From an uncultured beta proteobacterium (GTDB taxonomy: Bacteria > Pseudomonadota > Gammaproteobacteria > Burkholderiales > Burkholderiaceae): 22,836 bases of DNA. The stretch is taken from contig CAITHY010000065.1 in the NCBI GenBank assembly GCA_903892315.1, forward strand, positions 1 to 22,836. Direction: 5' to 3'. How positions within the stretch are numbered: the stretch's first letter is position 1; each line of letters begins with the position of its first letter. Made by a program: the position numbers and the translations under genes. The notes beneath the pieces are model-generated. The model made no database searches. It was given only the letters and a program-made list of their open reading frames with translations, and was not told the origin of the DNA. Shown in pieces: positions 1-7,761 of the stretch.

Positions 1-9
1 ACTGCTTAA

Positions 10-15
10 TACAAT
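10..15 (+). promoter_or_regulatory. possible -10 box before the peroxiredoxin leader
   Basis: TACAAT matches the sigma-70 -10 consensus at five of six bases. The -35 region would lie at or beyond the window edge, so it cannot be checked. If used, transcription would start near base 22 and include the GC-rich hairpin that follows. Confidence 0.3.
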
Positions 16-28
16 AGGTAATTGCGAA

Positions 29-79
29 ATGCCAGCGCGGCGCCCCTCCGGACGACGAATCCCGCGCTTGCGTTGGCAT
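29..79 (+). promoter_or_regulatory. GC-rich leader hairpin upstream of the peroxiredoxin
   Basis: Bases 31-80 are about 74% G+C, in sharp contrast to the AT-rich flanks. ATGCCA (29-34) pairs with TGGCAT (74-79) and GCGCGG (35-40) pairs with CCGCGC (62-67), leaving a six-base bulge on the 3' side and a loop of about 21 bases. The loop contains CCCCTCC (43-49), which could pair with the GGAG ribosome binding site of the peroxiredoxin at 101-104. No T-run follows, so it is not a standard terminator. A role as a translational control leader is inference. Confidence 0.4.
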
Positions 80-88
80 GCTTACTAA
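29..88 (+). CDS. possible 19-residue arginine-rich leader peptide
   Basis: An ATG at 29 opens a 20-codon frame ending in TAA at 86-88, 21 bases before the peroxiredoxin start. The peptide would be MPARRPSGRRIPRLRWHAY, with six arginines, including a tandem CGA-CGA pair at codons 9 and 10. A weak AGGT lies nine bases upstream of the ATG. The frame exactly spans the GC-rich hairpin, so the coding potential may be an accident of a structured RNA, or the peptide may be a translated upstream ORF whose reading opens the hairpin. I do not recognise a family. Confidence 0.28.
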   Translation: MPARRPSGRRIPRLRWHAY

Positions 89-109
89 CAATTATTTATT
101 GGAGATGTC

Positions 110-610
110 ATGATTGCTGTTGGACAAAAATTACCGAACGCCACTCTTTATGAATTTATGAATGAAGAGACTGAGGGTTGCTCCTTAGGGCCAAATGCTT
201 TTGAAGTTGAAAAGCTAGCCGCTGGAAAAAAGATTGTGCTGTTTGCATTGCCTGGTGCATTTACCCCAACTTGCTCGGCAAAACATGTTCCTGGTTATGT
301 TGAGCACTACGATGCAATTAAAGCTAAAGGTGTTGACGAGATTTGGTGTGTTTCAGTAAATGACCCGTTTGTGATGGGTGCATGGGGACGCGATCAAAAA
401 GTTGGCAATAAGATTCGTATGTTGGGTGATGGAAGCGCTGAGTTCACTAAAAAGTTAGGCCTGGAGTTGGACTTGATCTCTCGCGGACTAGGTGTGCGTT
501 CTGATCGTTATGCCATGATTATTGAAGATGGTGTTGTAAAGTCACTGGACCGCGAAGCCCCTGGCAAATTTGAAGTAAGTGACGCCGCTTCTATTCTGAA
601 AAAGCTGTAA
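110..610 (+). CDS. peroxiredoxin, Prx5-like (AhpC/TSA superfamily)
   Basis: A 166-residue cytoplasmic thiol peroxidase that should reduce hydrogen peroxide and organic hydroperoxides with thioredoxin, glutaredoxin or glutathione as electron donor. The peroxidatic site PGAFTPTC puts the catalytic cysteine at C55, and the conserved arginine is at SDRY (R133). The length and the pattern [16 protein letters not shown] are typical of the Prx5 subfamily. A second cysteine, C80 in WCVSVND, is common in this group and need not be resolving. The start is supported by GGAG (101-104), five bases upstream. It is preceded by the unusual GC-rich leader and followed after 47 bases by lpxC, with no terminator between, so read-through into lpxC is possible. 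The family call is firm; the reducing partner is not visible. Confidence 0.93.
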   Translation: MIAVGQKLPNATLYEFMNEETEGCSLGPNAFEVEKLAAGKKIVLFALPGAFTPTCSAKHVPGYVEHYDAIKAKGVDEIWCVSVNDPFVMGAWGRDQKVGNKIRMLGDGSAEFTKKLGLELDLISRGLGVRSDRYAMIIEDGVVKSLDREAPGKFEVSDAASILKKL

Positions 611-657
611 TTCGAACCCATACAAAACTAATACCCCCTGAATTTGAATATCTAAAT

Positions 658-1572
658 ATGATGAAGCAACGCACCATCGCCACTCCGGTGAAGACCGTGG
701 GGATTGGCTTGCACTCTGGGCGCAAGGTGACGATTTCCATCAAGCCTGCACCAGTAAATTCAGGGGTTCAGTTTGTTCGGGTAGATACGCCTGAGCAGTC
801 AGTTGTGCCAGCAACTGCTTTGGCGGTATGTGATACAAGACTAGCCTCTGTTATTCAGAAGGATGGGGTGCGTGTTTCTACTGTGGAGCATCTGCTTTCA
901 GCCTGTGCTGGCTTAGGCCTTGATAATTTATTGATTGAGCTCGATGGTGAAGAAGTGCCCATCATGGATGGTAGTGCTGCTTCATTCTTGTTTTTAATTG
1001 AATCTGCTGGCATTGTCGAGCAAGATGCGCCACGACAATTTTTGGTGATTAAAAAACCAGTAGAGGTTCGCGAAGGAGACAAGCTTGCGCGCTTAGAGCC
1101 CTTCTTTGGATTTAAGTTGGATTTCAGGATTGATTTCAAACATCCAGCGGTGGATAAGACTGGCCAACGTTTTGTTGTTGATTTTGCAGAACAAGCCTAC
1201 CGTAGCGAAATTGGTCGTGCGCGCACTTTTGGATTTGCGCATGAAGTAGAGGCGTTGCGCGAAATGGGATTAGCGCGTGGCGGTAGCTTGGATAACGCGA
1301 TTGTTTTAGATGAGCACCGAATTTTGAATAATGAAGAACTTCGTTATGAAGATGAATTTGTGCGTCACAAAATATTAGATGCGATTGGTGATCTGTATCT
1401 CATTGGACATCCTATTGTGGGAGCTTATGTAGCTGAGAAATCAGGCCATGCCCTTAATAACGCACTGTTGCGGAAGCTTTTAGAAGAGCCCAGCTCTTAT
1501 GAAATCAGCACCTTTGCTGAAAATAAGGCTCCAGGTGCTTATTCCCAGGAAAGTCAGCCTCTCTTTTTCTAA
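658..1572 (+). CDS. lpxC: UDP-3-O-acyl-N-acetylglucosamine deacetylase
   Basis: LpxC is the zinc enzyme for the committed step of lipid A synthesis, removing the N-acetyl group from UDP-3-O-acyl-GlcNAc at the inner face of the cytoplasmic membrane. At 304 residues it has the usual length. The N-terminus [20 protein letters not shown] is the family signature. The zinc ligands are visible as H78 in [17 protein letters not shown], and H237 and D241 in [10 protein letters not shown]; the catalytic-site histidine H264 lies in KSGHALNN. Two ATG codons are adjacent (658 and 661); the first is chosen because relatives begin M-x-K-Q-R-T. There is no good Shine-Dalgarno sequence. It ends in a strong terminator. 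It sits next to dciA and secA, as in many betaproteobacteria, where it usually follows the ftsZ division cluster. Confidence 0.98.
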   Translation: MMKQRTIATPVKTVGIGLHSGRKVTISIKPAPVNSGVQFVRVDTPEQSVVPATALAVCDTRLASVIQKDGVRVSTVEHLLSACAGLGLDNLLIELDGEEVPIMDGSAASFLFLIESAGIVEQDAPRQFLVIKKPVEVREGDKLARLEPFFGFKLDFRIDFKHPAVDKTGQRFVVDFAEQAYRSEIGRARTFGFAHEVEALREMGLARGGSLDNAIVLDEHRILNNEELRYEDEFVRHKILDAIGDLYLIGHPIVGAYVAEKSGHALNNALLRKLLEEPSSYEISTFAENKAPGAYSQESQPLFF

Positions 1573-1577
1573 GGGGT

Positions 1578-1611
1578 CCGAAGTAGTTTTGAGCTACTTC
1601 GGTTTATTTTT
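1578..1611 (+). terminator. Rho-independent terminator of lpxC
   Basis: A perfect nine-base-pair stem, CCGAAGTAG (1578-1586) with CTACTTCGG (1594-1602), a seven-base loop, then TTTATTTTT. The 3' arm and T-tract also encode the last six codons and stop of dciA on the other strand. In the minus direction no T-run follows the stem, so it should act on lpxC only. Confidence 0.88.
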
Positions 1612-2091
1612 CAGCAGCTTTTCAATGGAGGAGCGTAAACCGGAGTCTGGACCTAACTTCTCAAGCAGTGACTCCCAGGATTTTTTGGCAACCTCATTGA
1701 GTCCTTTTGGCTTTTCACGCTGATCTTGGCGAGGCTTGACTTCCCAAGCGGGTGGAGCAGGCTTCACCCGTACCTTGATTGCCTTACAAGGTAGCCCAGA
1801 TTTACCTAACTCATTGATTAGACTGGGTAATATTTGTTGTAAGCGACTAGCAATACTGGCGCTGCTGACCAGTAAAAATAGCTCATCTTGTGAGCCAGAA
1901 CGCCAGCCAGCTTCAATTTTTGTGCTCAGATGTTCTAAATCAAGCTTTGTTAGGGCTGAGTGGATGATTGTCTTGAGTTTGGCTAGATCCTCAGTTTTAG
2001 CCAAAATTCCTCCAAGACCATTGGAGTCACGTAGGTAATCCATCCAGTCATGAGCTGTGCGCTTGCGGGATGTTTTAGGGCTAAAGTTCAT
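1594..2091 (-). CDS. dciA: DciA-type replication initiation/helicase-loading protein (DUF721)
   Basis: A small basic cytoplasmic protein of the DUF721 family. DciA is the ancestral bacterial partner that helps load the DnaB replicative helicase where DnaC or DnaI is absent. The core region resembles the family: a hydrophobic and basic helix-rich segment (LAKLKTIIHSALTKLDLEHL), then the strand-rich part around LFLLVSSASIASRLQQILP and AIKVRVKPAPP. A charged C-terminal tail (KPRQDQREKPKG) follows. I chose the ATG at 2091, because homologous sequence seems to begin at MNFSPKTSRKRTAHDW. An in-frame ATG at 2130 (178 residues), preceded by GAAGAA, is a real alternative. It is divergent from secA and convergent with lpxC, and its final codons lie in the lpxC terminator. 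Family call from memory of pattern and gene context. Confidence 0.85.
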   Translation of the reverse strand: MNFSPKTSRKRTAHDWMDYLRDSNGLGGILAKTEDLAKLKTIIHSALTKLDLEHLSTKIEAGWRSGSQDELFLLVSSASIASRLQQILPSLINELGKSGLPCKAIKVRVKPAPPAWEVKPRQDQREKPKGLNEVAKKSWESLLEKLGPDSGLRSSIEKLLKNKPK

Positions 2092-2145
2092 AAAAAATAG
2101 GGTTGCGGGTGATAAACTCAAGGACTTCATTTTCTTCAATATCCC

Positions 2146-4911
2146 ATGGTAATCGGTCTTCTTAAAACCCTGGTCGGCAGTCGTAACGACCGCCTCTTAA
2201 AACAGTATCGCAAAGTCGTTGCCAAGGTCGGCGCTTTTGAAGCCAGCCTGCAATCTTTGGATGACTCTGCGCTTGCTGCAAAAACAGCAGAATTCAAGTC
2301 TCGTCTTGCTGCCGGAGAGCTCTTAGACGACATCGCTGCAGAAGCTTTTGCAGTGGTTCGTGAGGCCAGTACGCGCGTGATGAAGATGCGCCACTTTGAT
2401 GCGCAGATTCTCGGTGGTCTAGCCTTGCATCAAGGCAAGATTGCCGAGATGGGTACGGGCGAAGGTAAAACCTTAACAGCGACTCTTCCAGTCTATTTAA
2501 ATGCTTTGACTGGCAAAGGTGTGCACGTTGTCACGGTGAATGATTATTTGGCACAGCGTGATGCCGAATGGATGTCCAAGTTATATAACTTCTTGGGCAT
2601 GAAGGTAGGCGTGAATTTATCTCAAATGGATCACACCACTAAGCAAGAAGCTTATGCTGCTGATATTACTTACGGCACCAATAATGAATTTGGTTTCGAT
2701 TACTTACGCGACAATATGGTTCAGGATTTGGATCAGCGCGTGCAACGTGGTTTAGCTTATGCGATCGTTGACGAAGTCGACTCCATTCTGATTGATGAGG
2801 CTCGTACGCCATTGATCATTTCAGGTCAGGCTGAAGATCACACCGATCTCTATATCAAGATTAATGCCTTGCCTTCTCATTTAGAACGTCAAATTGGCGA
2901 AGAGAAGGCGGATGGCACAGGCGTAGAGAAGCCAGGCGACTATTGGGTAGACGAGAAGTCGCAGCAGGTTTATTTGACTGAACAAGGTCATGACAAGGCT
3001 GAGTCTGTATTAGTTCAATTGGGTGCACTCAATGATGGCGACTCTCTTTACGCGCCACAAAATATTACTTTGATGCATCACGTATACGCTGCTCTGCGCG
3101 CACACACTCTCTATCACCGCGATCAACAATACGTTGTTCAGGGTGGCGAAGTCATCATCGTGGATGAATTTACAGGTCGTTTGATGCAGGGCCGTCGTTG
3201 GTCTGATGGATTGCATCAAGCTGTCGAAGCCAAAGAAGGTGTGCAGATTCAGAATGAGAATCAAACTTTAGCGACGATTACTTTCCAAAATTATTTCCGC
3301 ATGTATGGCAAGTTAGCCGGTATGACTGGTACTGCTGATACCGAGGCCTATGAATTTAAAGAAATCTATAACTTAGAAACGGTTGTGATTCCTCCAAATC
3401 GTATTAGCCAAAGAAAAGATAAGCAGGACCAGATTTATAAGTCTTCTCGCGAACGCTATGACGCAGTGATTAAAGATATCGAAGATTGCTATGGGCGTGG
3501 CCAGCCAGTGTTGGTCGGTACTACTTCGATTGAAAACTCTGAGTTGATTGCGAATCTATTGGATCAACGCAAATTACCGCACCAAGTTTTAAATGCAAAA
3601 CAACATGCTCGCGAGGCGGAAATTATCGCTCAAGCAGGCCGGCCAAAAATGATCACGATTGCTACTAATATGGCAGGACGTGGTACTGACATCGTACTTG
3701 GCGGCAATGTCGGCAAGCAGTCTTCTTTGATTGAGGCTGATGGCTCGCTAGCTGATGCTGATAAAGCAGCCAAAATTAAGCAATTGCAAGAAGAGTGGCA
3801 AAGTATTCATGATCAAGTTCTCACGGCAGGCGGTTTACATATCATCGGTACCGAGCGTCATGAGAGCCGTCGAATTGACAATCAATTAAGAGGTCGTTCA
3901 GGCCGTCAGGGTGATCCTGGCTCTTCCCGCTTCTACCTATCGTTAGATGATCCGCTGCTACGGATCTTTGCTGGCGATCGTTTGCGAGCTGTCATGGAGC
4001 GTCTCAAGATGCCTGATGGTGAGCCAATTGAAGCGGGGATGGTGACGCGTTCTATCGAGTCTGCTCAACGCAAGGTTGAGGGTCGTAACTTTGATATTCG
4101 TAAGCAGTTGCTGGAATATGACAACGTTGCGAATGATCAGCGTAAGGAAACATATCGCCTCAGAAATGAAGTGCTTGAAAGTGCAGATATTGGGGAATTA
4201 ATTGCCAATTTGCGTGAAGACGTTTTGCGTTCTGTTTGCTTGGTTTATGTTCCGCTAGAGTCTATGGAAGAACAGTGGGACTTAACTGGACTTGAAAATG
4301 TTTTGGCCAGCGAATGGGGTCTTACTATCGATCTCAAGACTTGGGTTGATGGTGCTGAAACTGTGGACGATACAGAAATTGTTGAGCGTGTATTGCAAGC
4401 CGCTCAAGAGGCTTACGATGCAAAGGTCGAACTCTCTGGGCGTACATCATTTGCAGGCTTTGAGCGTTCTGTGCTCCTGTATAGCTTGGATAGTCACTGG
4501 CGTGAGCATTTAGCTGCCTTGGATCATTTGCGGCAAGGTATTCATTTGCGCGGTTATGCGCAGAAAGATCCCAAGCAAGAGTACCGTCGTGAAGCATTTG
4601 AGCTCTATGGCGAATTACTCAATGTCATCAAGAATGATGTTGTGAAAAATATTATGACTGTGCAGATTCGGAGCTCAAGCGAGTTAGATCAGGCTTCAGA
4701 ATCTATGAATGAAGATCTGGCAAAGCTTTCAGATGTTCAGTATCAACATGCTGATGCTGATAAGGAAGTGGCAGGCTCAACTGGTGATCGCGGTGTTGCA
4801 GTAGATATTCAGCCAGCCCCTCTTCGCGCAGCCCCAAAGGTAGGTCGCAACGATCCCTGTACTTGCGGTAGCGGTAAGAAGTATAAGAACTGTCATGGCG
4901 CCCTAGCTTAG
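2146..4911 (+). CDS. secA: preprotein translocase ATPase SecA
   Basis: SecA is the motor ATPase that pushes unfolded preproteins through the SecYEG channel. At 921 residues it is full length. Motifs appear in order: N-terminal [10 protein letters not shown], Walker [10 protein letters not shown] (102-110), the DEAD-like box [15 protein letters not shown] (from 209), the preprotein cross-linking domain, motifs TTSIENSE and [15 protein letters not shown] of the second helicase domain, [15 protein letters not shown], and the helical scaffold. It ends with the zinc-binding SecB/lipid contact motif [13 protein letters not shown] (C905, C907, C916, H917). The start [16 protein letters not shown] matches family N-termini. 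No clear Shine-Dalgarno precedes it. It is divergent from dciA with very little space between, and ends in its own terminator. Confidence 0.99.
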   Translation: MVIGLLKTLVGSRNDRLLKQYRKVVAKVGAFEASLQSLDDSALAAKTAEFKSRLAAGELLDDIAAEAFAVVREASTRVMKMRHFDAQILGGLALHQGKIAEMGTGEGKTLTATLPVYLNALTGKGVHVVTVNDYLAQRDAEWMSKLYNFLGMKVGVNLSQMDHTTKQEAYAADITYGTNNEFGFDYLRDNMVQDLDQRVQRGLAYAIVDEVDSILIDEARTPLIISGQAEDHTDLYIKINALPSHLERQIGEEKADGTGVEKPGDYWVDEKSQQVYLTEQGHDKAESVLVQLGALNDGDSLYAPQNITLMHHVYAALRAHTLYHRDQQYVVQGGEVIIVDEFTGRLMQGRRWSDGLHQAVEAKEGVQIQNENQTLATITFQNYFRMYGKLAGMTGTADTEAYEFKEIYNLETVVIPPNRISQRKDKQDQIYKSSRERYDAVIKDIEDCYGRGQPVLVGTTSIENSELIANLLDQRKLPHQVLNAKQHAREAEIIAQAGRPKMITIATNMAGRGTDIVLGGNVGKQSSLIEADGSLADADKAAKIKQLQEEWQSIHDQVLTAGGLHIIGTERHESRRIDNQLRGRSGRQGDPGSSRFYLSLDDPLLRIFAGDRLRAVMERLKMPDGEPIEAGMVTRSIESAQRKVEGRNFDIRKQLLEYDNVANDQRKETYRLRNEVLESADIGELIANLREDVLRSVCLVYVPLESMEEQWDLTGLENVLASEWGLTIDLKTWVDGAETVDDTEIVERVLQAAQEAYDAKVELSGRTSFAGFERSVLLYSLDSHWREHLAALDHLRQGIHLRGYAQKDPKQEYRREAFELYGELLNVIKNDVVKNIMTVQIRSSSELDQASESMNEDLAKLSDVQYQHADADKEVAGSTGDRGVAVDIQPAPLRAAPKVGRNDPCTCGSGKKYKNCHGALA

Positions 4912-4939
4912 GACTTTCGTCTGCAATCGACAATGCTTA

Positions 4940-4971
4940 AATGGCTCAGATTAGTCTGGGCCATTTTTCTT
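4940..4971 (+). terminator. Rho-independent terminator of secA
   Basis: An eleven-base-pair stem with one G-U pair, AATGGCTCAGA (4940-4950) with TCTGGGCCATT (4955-4965), a TTAG tetraloop, and a TTTCTT tail. It is 28 bases after the secA stop and isolates secA from the oxidoreductase operon downstream. Confidence 0.85.
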
Positions 4972-5084
4972 GGTGAAATCCCTAGTGATTGAAGACCCCC
5001 AGAGACCCTGAGATCTGTCATGATTTGAAGGTAGAAAAATATTTGCTTTGTCTTCAAAATCTCAAATTTAACTAAGGGGGCGTT

Positions 5085-5543
5085 ATGGCCGTGTCTTTTA
5101 CTCTCAATGGTAAAGCTGTTAATTTCGACGGGGATCCTGAAACACCGATTCTCTGGGTCTTGCGAGACCATCTGGACGTAACCAGCCCCAAGTATGGCTG
5201 CGGTGCAGCACTTTGTGGTGCCTGTACAGTTCACTTAGAGGGTGCTGCAATTCGTTCTTGCTCTACTCCTGTATCCGCTGCGGGTGGTAAGTCAGTTACT
5301 ACTCTTGAGGGCTTAGCTGCAAAAGTTGGAAAAGCGCTTCAAGATGCTTGGATCGAATTCGATGTACCTCAGTGTGGCTATTGTCAGACTGGGCAAATGA
5401 TGTCTGCAGCGGACTTATTGGCAAAGAAAAAACAGCCTAGTAGTGATGATATTAAAAATGCTATGAGCGGAAATATTTGTCGCTGCGGCACCTATTCCCG
5501 TATTGAAAAAGCAGTCAAACGTGCTGCAGATAAATTGGCATAA
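5085..5543 (+). CDS. (2Fe-2S)-binding small subunit of a molybdenum hydroxylase
   Basis: A 152-residue iron-sulfur subunit of the xanthine dehydrogenase/aldehyde oxidase family. The plant-ferredoxin-type N-terminal domain carries C39, C44, C47 and C59 (CGAALCGACTVHLEG, then SCSTP). The all-helical C-terminal domain carries the second cluster at C97, C100, C132 and C134 (CGYCQTGQ, GNICRCGTY). It passes electrons from the molybdenum site in the partner to an acceptor. It has no signal peptide, so if the partner is exported through Tat the two probably fold together first. AAGGGGG lies four bases before the ATG, a strong ribosome binding site. The gene is 14 bases upstream of the large subunit. 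The closest described arrangement is the IorA/IorB (isoquinoline 1-oxidoreductase) type, but the substrate cannot be read from the sequence. Confidence 0.93.
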   Translation: MAVSFTLNGKAVNFDGDPETPILWVLRDHLDVTSPKYGCGAALCGACTVHLEGAAIRSCSTPVSAAGGKSVTTLEGLAAKVGKALQDAWIEFDVPQCGYCQTGQMMSAADLLAKKKQPSSDDIKNAMSGNICRCGTYSRIEKAVKRAADKLA

Positions 5544-5557
5544 AGGGTAAAGATCAC

Positions 5558-7681
5558 ATGAAAAACCAATCTTTAAAAAGTAACGGCCGTCGTCAATTTA
5601 TTCAGCAAAGCGCCGTTCTTGGTGGTGCCTTTGTTATTGGTATGCATCTGCCCTTGGCAAGTGAGGCTGCTGTAGGGGATGCTGCAAAGCCTGCCTTAGC
5701 AAACGCTTGGGTACAAATTACCCCGAATAATCAAATCACACTCATTTGCGCTCGCTCAGAGATGGGTCAGGACGTATACACCTCTTTGCCAGCCTTGCTG
5801 GCGGAGGAGTTAAATTTACCTCTCTCAATGATTCGGGTTGAGATTGCTGGAGTAGCTCCTGTTTATATCAATGCGATGTTGGGTGGCCAAATTACCGGCG
5901 GCTCAACTTCAGTACGTGAAGCCTTTGATAAGTTAAGAACGGCCGGAGCCGCAACTCGTACTGTCTTAGTGCAGGCTGCTGCTCAACGTTGGAATGTTGC
6001 CGCTGCCGACTGTAAGGCAATGAATGGCAAAGTAACTCATGCGAGTGGTAAGTCAGCCACGTATGGTGAGTTAGCTGCCGATGCTTCTAAGTTACCCCTT
6101 CCAGAAAAGCCAGCCCTAAAGTCGCCCGCGAATTTTATGGTGATCGGCAAAGAAACCATGCGTCGCTTGGATACACCCAGCAAAGTTGCTGGCAAAGCAA
6201 TCTATGGAATTGACGTCAAGATTCCGGGTATGGCAATTGCATCTCTTGCACAGTGTCCGGTTATTGGGGGTACTCCTACATCCTTTGATGCTGCCGCTGC
6301 AATGAAAGTATCCGGAGTAATTAAAGTCGTCCAGATTTCTGATGGCGTTGCAGTATTGGCTAGGGATTTTTATGCAGCACGCAAGGCCAGGGATCTGCTG
6401 AAAATTACCTGGAATGAAGGCTCTAATGCGAATCTCAGTAATGCTGTTGTTCGTAAGTCGTTAGAAGAGGGCTTATCAAAAAAAGGTGCCGTGATTAAAA
6501 CGGTGGGTGATTCCAATACTACCGTTGCAAATGGTAAGCAGCTGAGTGCCCAGTACTTTTTGCCATACTTAGCCCACTCCACCATGGAGCCTGTGAACTG
6601 TTCTGCCGATGTATCAAATGGTAAGTGCAGAATTATTGGGCCAATTCAATTTCAACAGGGCGGTCAAGCGGTAGCTGCCGCGGCAGCTGGGGTTAAGCCA
6701 GAAGATGTCACGATTGAGACCACTTTCTTGGGCGGTGGATTTGGCCGTAAGTTGGAATTGGATTTCATATGTCAGGCTGCTGAAATTTCTAAAGCAGCTG
6801 GCATGCCAGTCAAGATGCTCTGGACTAAGGAAGATGACATTACGCATGACTTTTACCGTCCAATGAGCATTCATAAAGTAGATGGTGTTTTGGGCGCTAA
6901 TGGCCAGCTAGCCTCTCTGAAAGCCAAAATGGTTTCTCAGTCAGTGACTGCTCGAGCCTTTCCTGGTTTTGTGAAAGATGGTTTTGATCCATTCATGGTG
7001 GAAGGCTCTAACAATATTACTTATGAAATACCCAATCTAGAAATCACGAACGTGATTACGGATACTGGACTTCGAGTGGGTTATTGGCGCTCAGTCAGTA
7101 ATGCGCTGAATGCATTTGCAATTGAGAGTTTTGTGGATGAGGCTGCTAAGGCCGCCGGTAAAGATCCCGTGGCCTATCGGATGGCGGCTTTAAGTAAACA
7201 CCCCAGAGCAAAAGCTGTTCTTGAGTTGGCGGTGAAAAAGTCCGGATACGCGCCTGGTAGCAAGCGCTTTGGTGTTGCGCAGATGGAGTGTTATGACACC
7301 TATTCTGCTTGCATCCTTGAGCTGGATCCTGCGGCCAAAGAGACTAAAGTGAAGAAAATTACTTTCGTTTCGGACTGTGGAATTACGGTGCACCCTGACC
7401 AGGCAAGAGCGCAGCTCACTGGCGGCGTGATTTATGGCTTGAGCGCAGCCTTAAGCAATGAAATCACGATTGAGAATGGCCGAGTTCAGCAGAATAACTT
7501 TAATAACTACCCTAGCTTGCGACAAAATCAAGTGCCTGTGGTTGAGGTACATCTAGTACCAAGTCAGGAAAAGCCGGGTGGCTTGGGTGAGGTTGGGGTG
7601 CCTTTAGTGGCCCCCGCTTTGGTCAATGCCATTGCTGCTGCTACAGGTAGGCGAATTCGGGAGTTGCCAATTAAGGCATAG
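5558..7681 (+). CDS. molybdopterin-binding large subunit of an IorB-like aerobic dehydrogenase
   Basis: A 707-residue catalytic subunit of the xanthine oxidase family, IorB/aldehyde dehydrogenase type, which hydroxylates an N-heterocycle or oxidises an aldehyde using water oxygen. The N-terminus has a twin-arginine motif RRQFIQ (11-16), a hydrophobic stretch and small residues near 35, indicating Tat export. Cofactor-binding motifs visible are GGSTSVR (114-120), AHSTMEPVN (339-347), GGGFGRK (392-398) and YWRSVSNALNAFAIESFVDE in the middle of the C-terminal half. The catalytic glutamate is E678 in GLGEVGVP. No FAD-subunit gene, cytochrome c or maturation factor lies next to it, so electrons probably go to an unlinked carrier. 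Substrate unknown. It forms a two-gene operon ended by a strong terminator. Confidence 0.92.
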   Translation: MKNQSLKSNGRRQFIQQSAVLGGAFVIGMHLPLASEAAVGDAAKPALANAWVQITPNNQITLICARSEMGQDVYTSLPALLAEELNLPLSMIRVEIAGVAPVYINAMLGGQITGGSTSVREAFDKLRTAGAATRTVLVQAAAQRWNVAAADCKAMNGKVTHASGKSATYGELAADASKLPLPEKPALKSPANFMVIGKETMRRLDTPSKVAGKAIYGIDVKIPGMAIASLAQCPVIGGTPTSFDAAAAMKVSGVIKVVQISDGVAVLARDFYAARKARDLLKITWNEGSNANLSNAVVRKSLEEGLSKKGAVIKTVGDSNTTVANGKQLSAQYFLPYLAHSTMEPVNCSADVSNGKCRIIGPIQFQQGGQAVAAAAAGVKPEDVTIETTFLGGGFGRKLELDFICQAAEISKAAGMPVKMLWTKEDDITHDFYRPMSIHKVDGVLGANGQLASLKAKMVSQSVTARAFPGFVKDGFDPFMVEGSNNITYEIPNLEITNVITDTGLRVGYWRSVSNALNAFAIESFVDEAAKAAGKDPVAYRMAALSKHPRAKAVLELAVKKSGYAPGSKRFGVAQMECYDTYSACILELDPAAKETKVKKITFVSDCGITVHPDQARAQLTGGVIYGLSAALSNEITIENGRVQQNNFNNYPSLRQNQVPVVEVHLVPSQEKPGGLGEVGVPLVAPALVNAIAAATGRRIRELPIKA

Positions 7682-7705
7682 TAACTGCAATGGGGTTTAA
7701 CCAAT

Positions 7706-7736
7706 AAAGCGCGCCTAGAAGGTGCGCTTTATTTTT
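7706..7736 (+). terminator. Rho-independent terminator of the molybdenum hydroxylase operon
   Basis: A ten-base-pair stem with one G-U pair, AAAGCGCGCC (7706-7715) with GGTGCGCTTT (7721-7730), a TAGAA loop and an ATTTTT tail. It ends only 25 bases before the argJ start codon. Confidence 0.87.
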
Positions 7737-7746
7737 GGGCCTCATC

Positions 7747-7752
7747 TACAAT
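7747..7752 (+). promoter_or_regulatory. possible -10 box of argJ
   Basis: TACAAT lies nine bases before the argJ ATG, in the 25 bases between the upstream terminator and the start codon. No good -35 box is found 16-18 bases upstream (that region is the terminator stem). If it is used, the message would start within a few bases of the ATG. Confidence 0.3.
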
Positions 7753-7761
7753 TATCAGACT

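Noticed and set aside
29..79. Leader hairpin as a Rho-independent terminator of an upstream gene
   Set aside because: The stem has a bulge and a long loop and is not followed by a T-run; an ORF and ribosome binding site follow instead.
855..1139. 94-codon minus-strand frame inside lpxC
   Set aside because: It lies wholly opposite a well-supported gene and shows low-complexity, serine-rich shadow translation without family motifs.
4703..4933. Minus-strand frame across the end of secA
   Set aside because: Opposite the conserved SecA zinc tail; composition (many R, Y, L, H) is typical of an antisense shadow.
7735..7761. Upstream TTG start for argJ
   Set aside because: It sits in the T-tail of the preceding terminator, has no ribosome binding site, and adds residues that are not part of the family.
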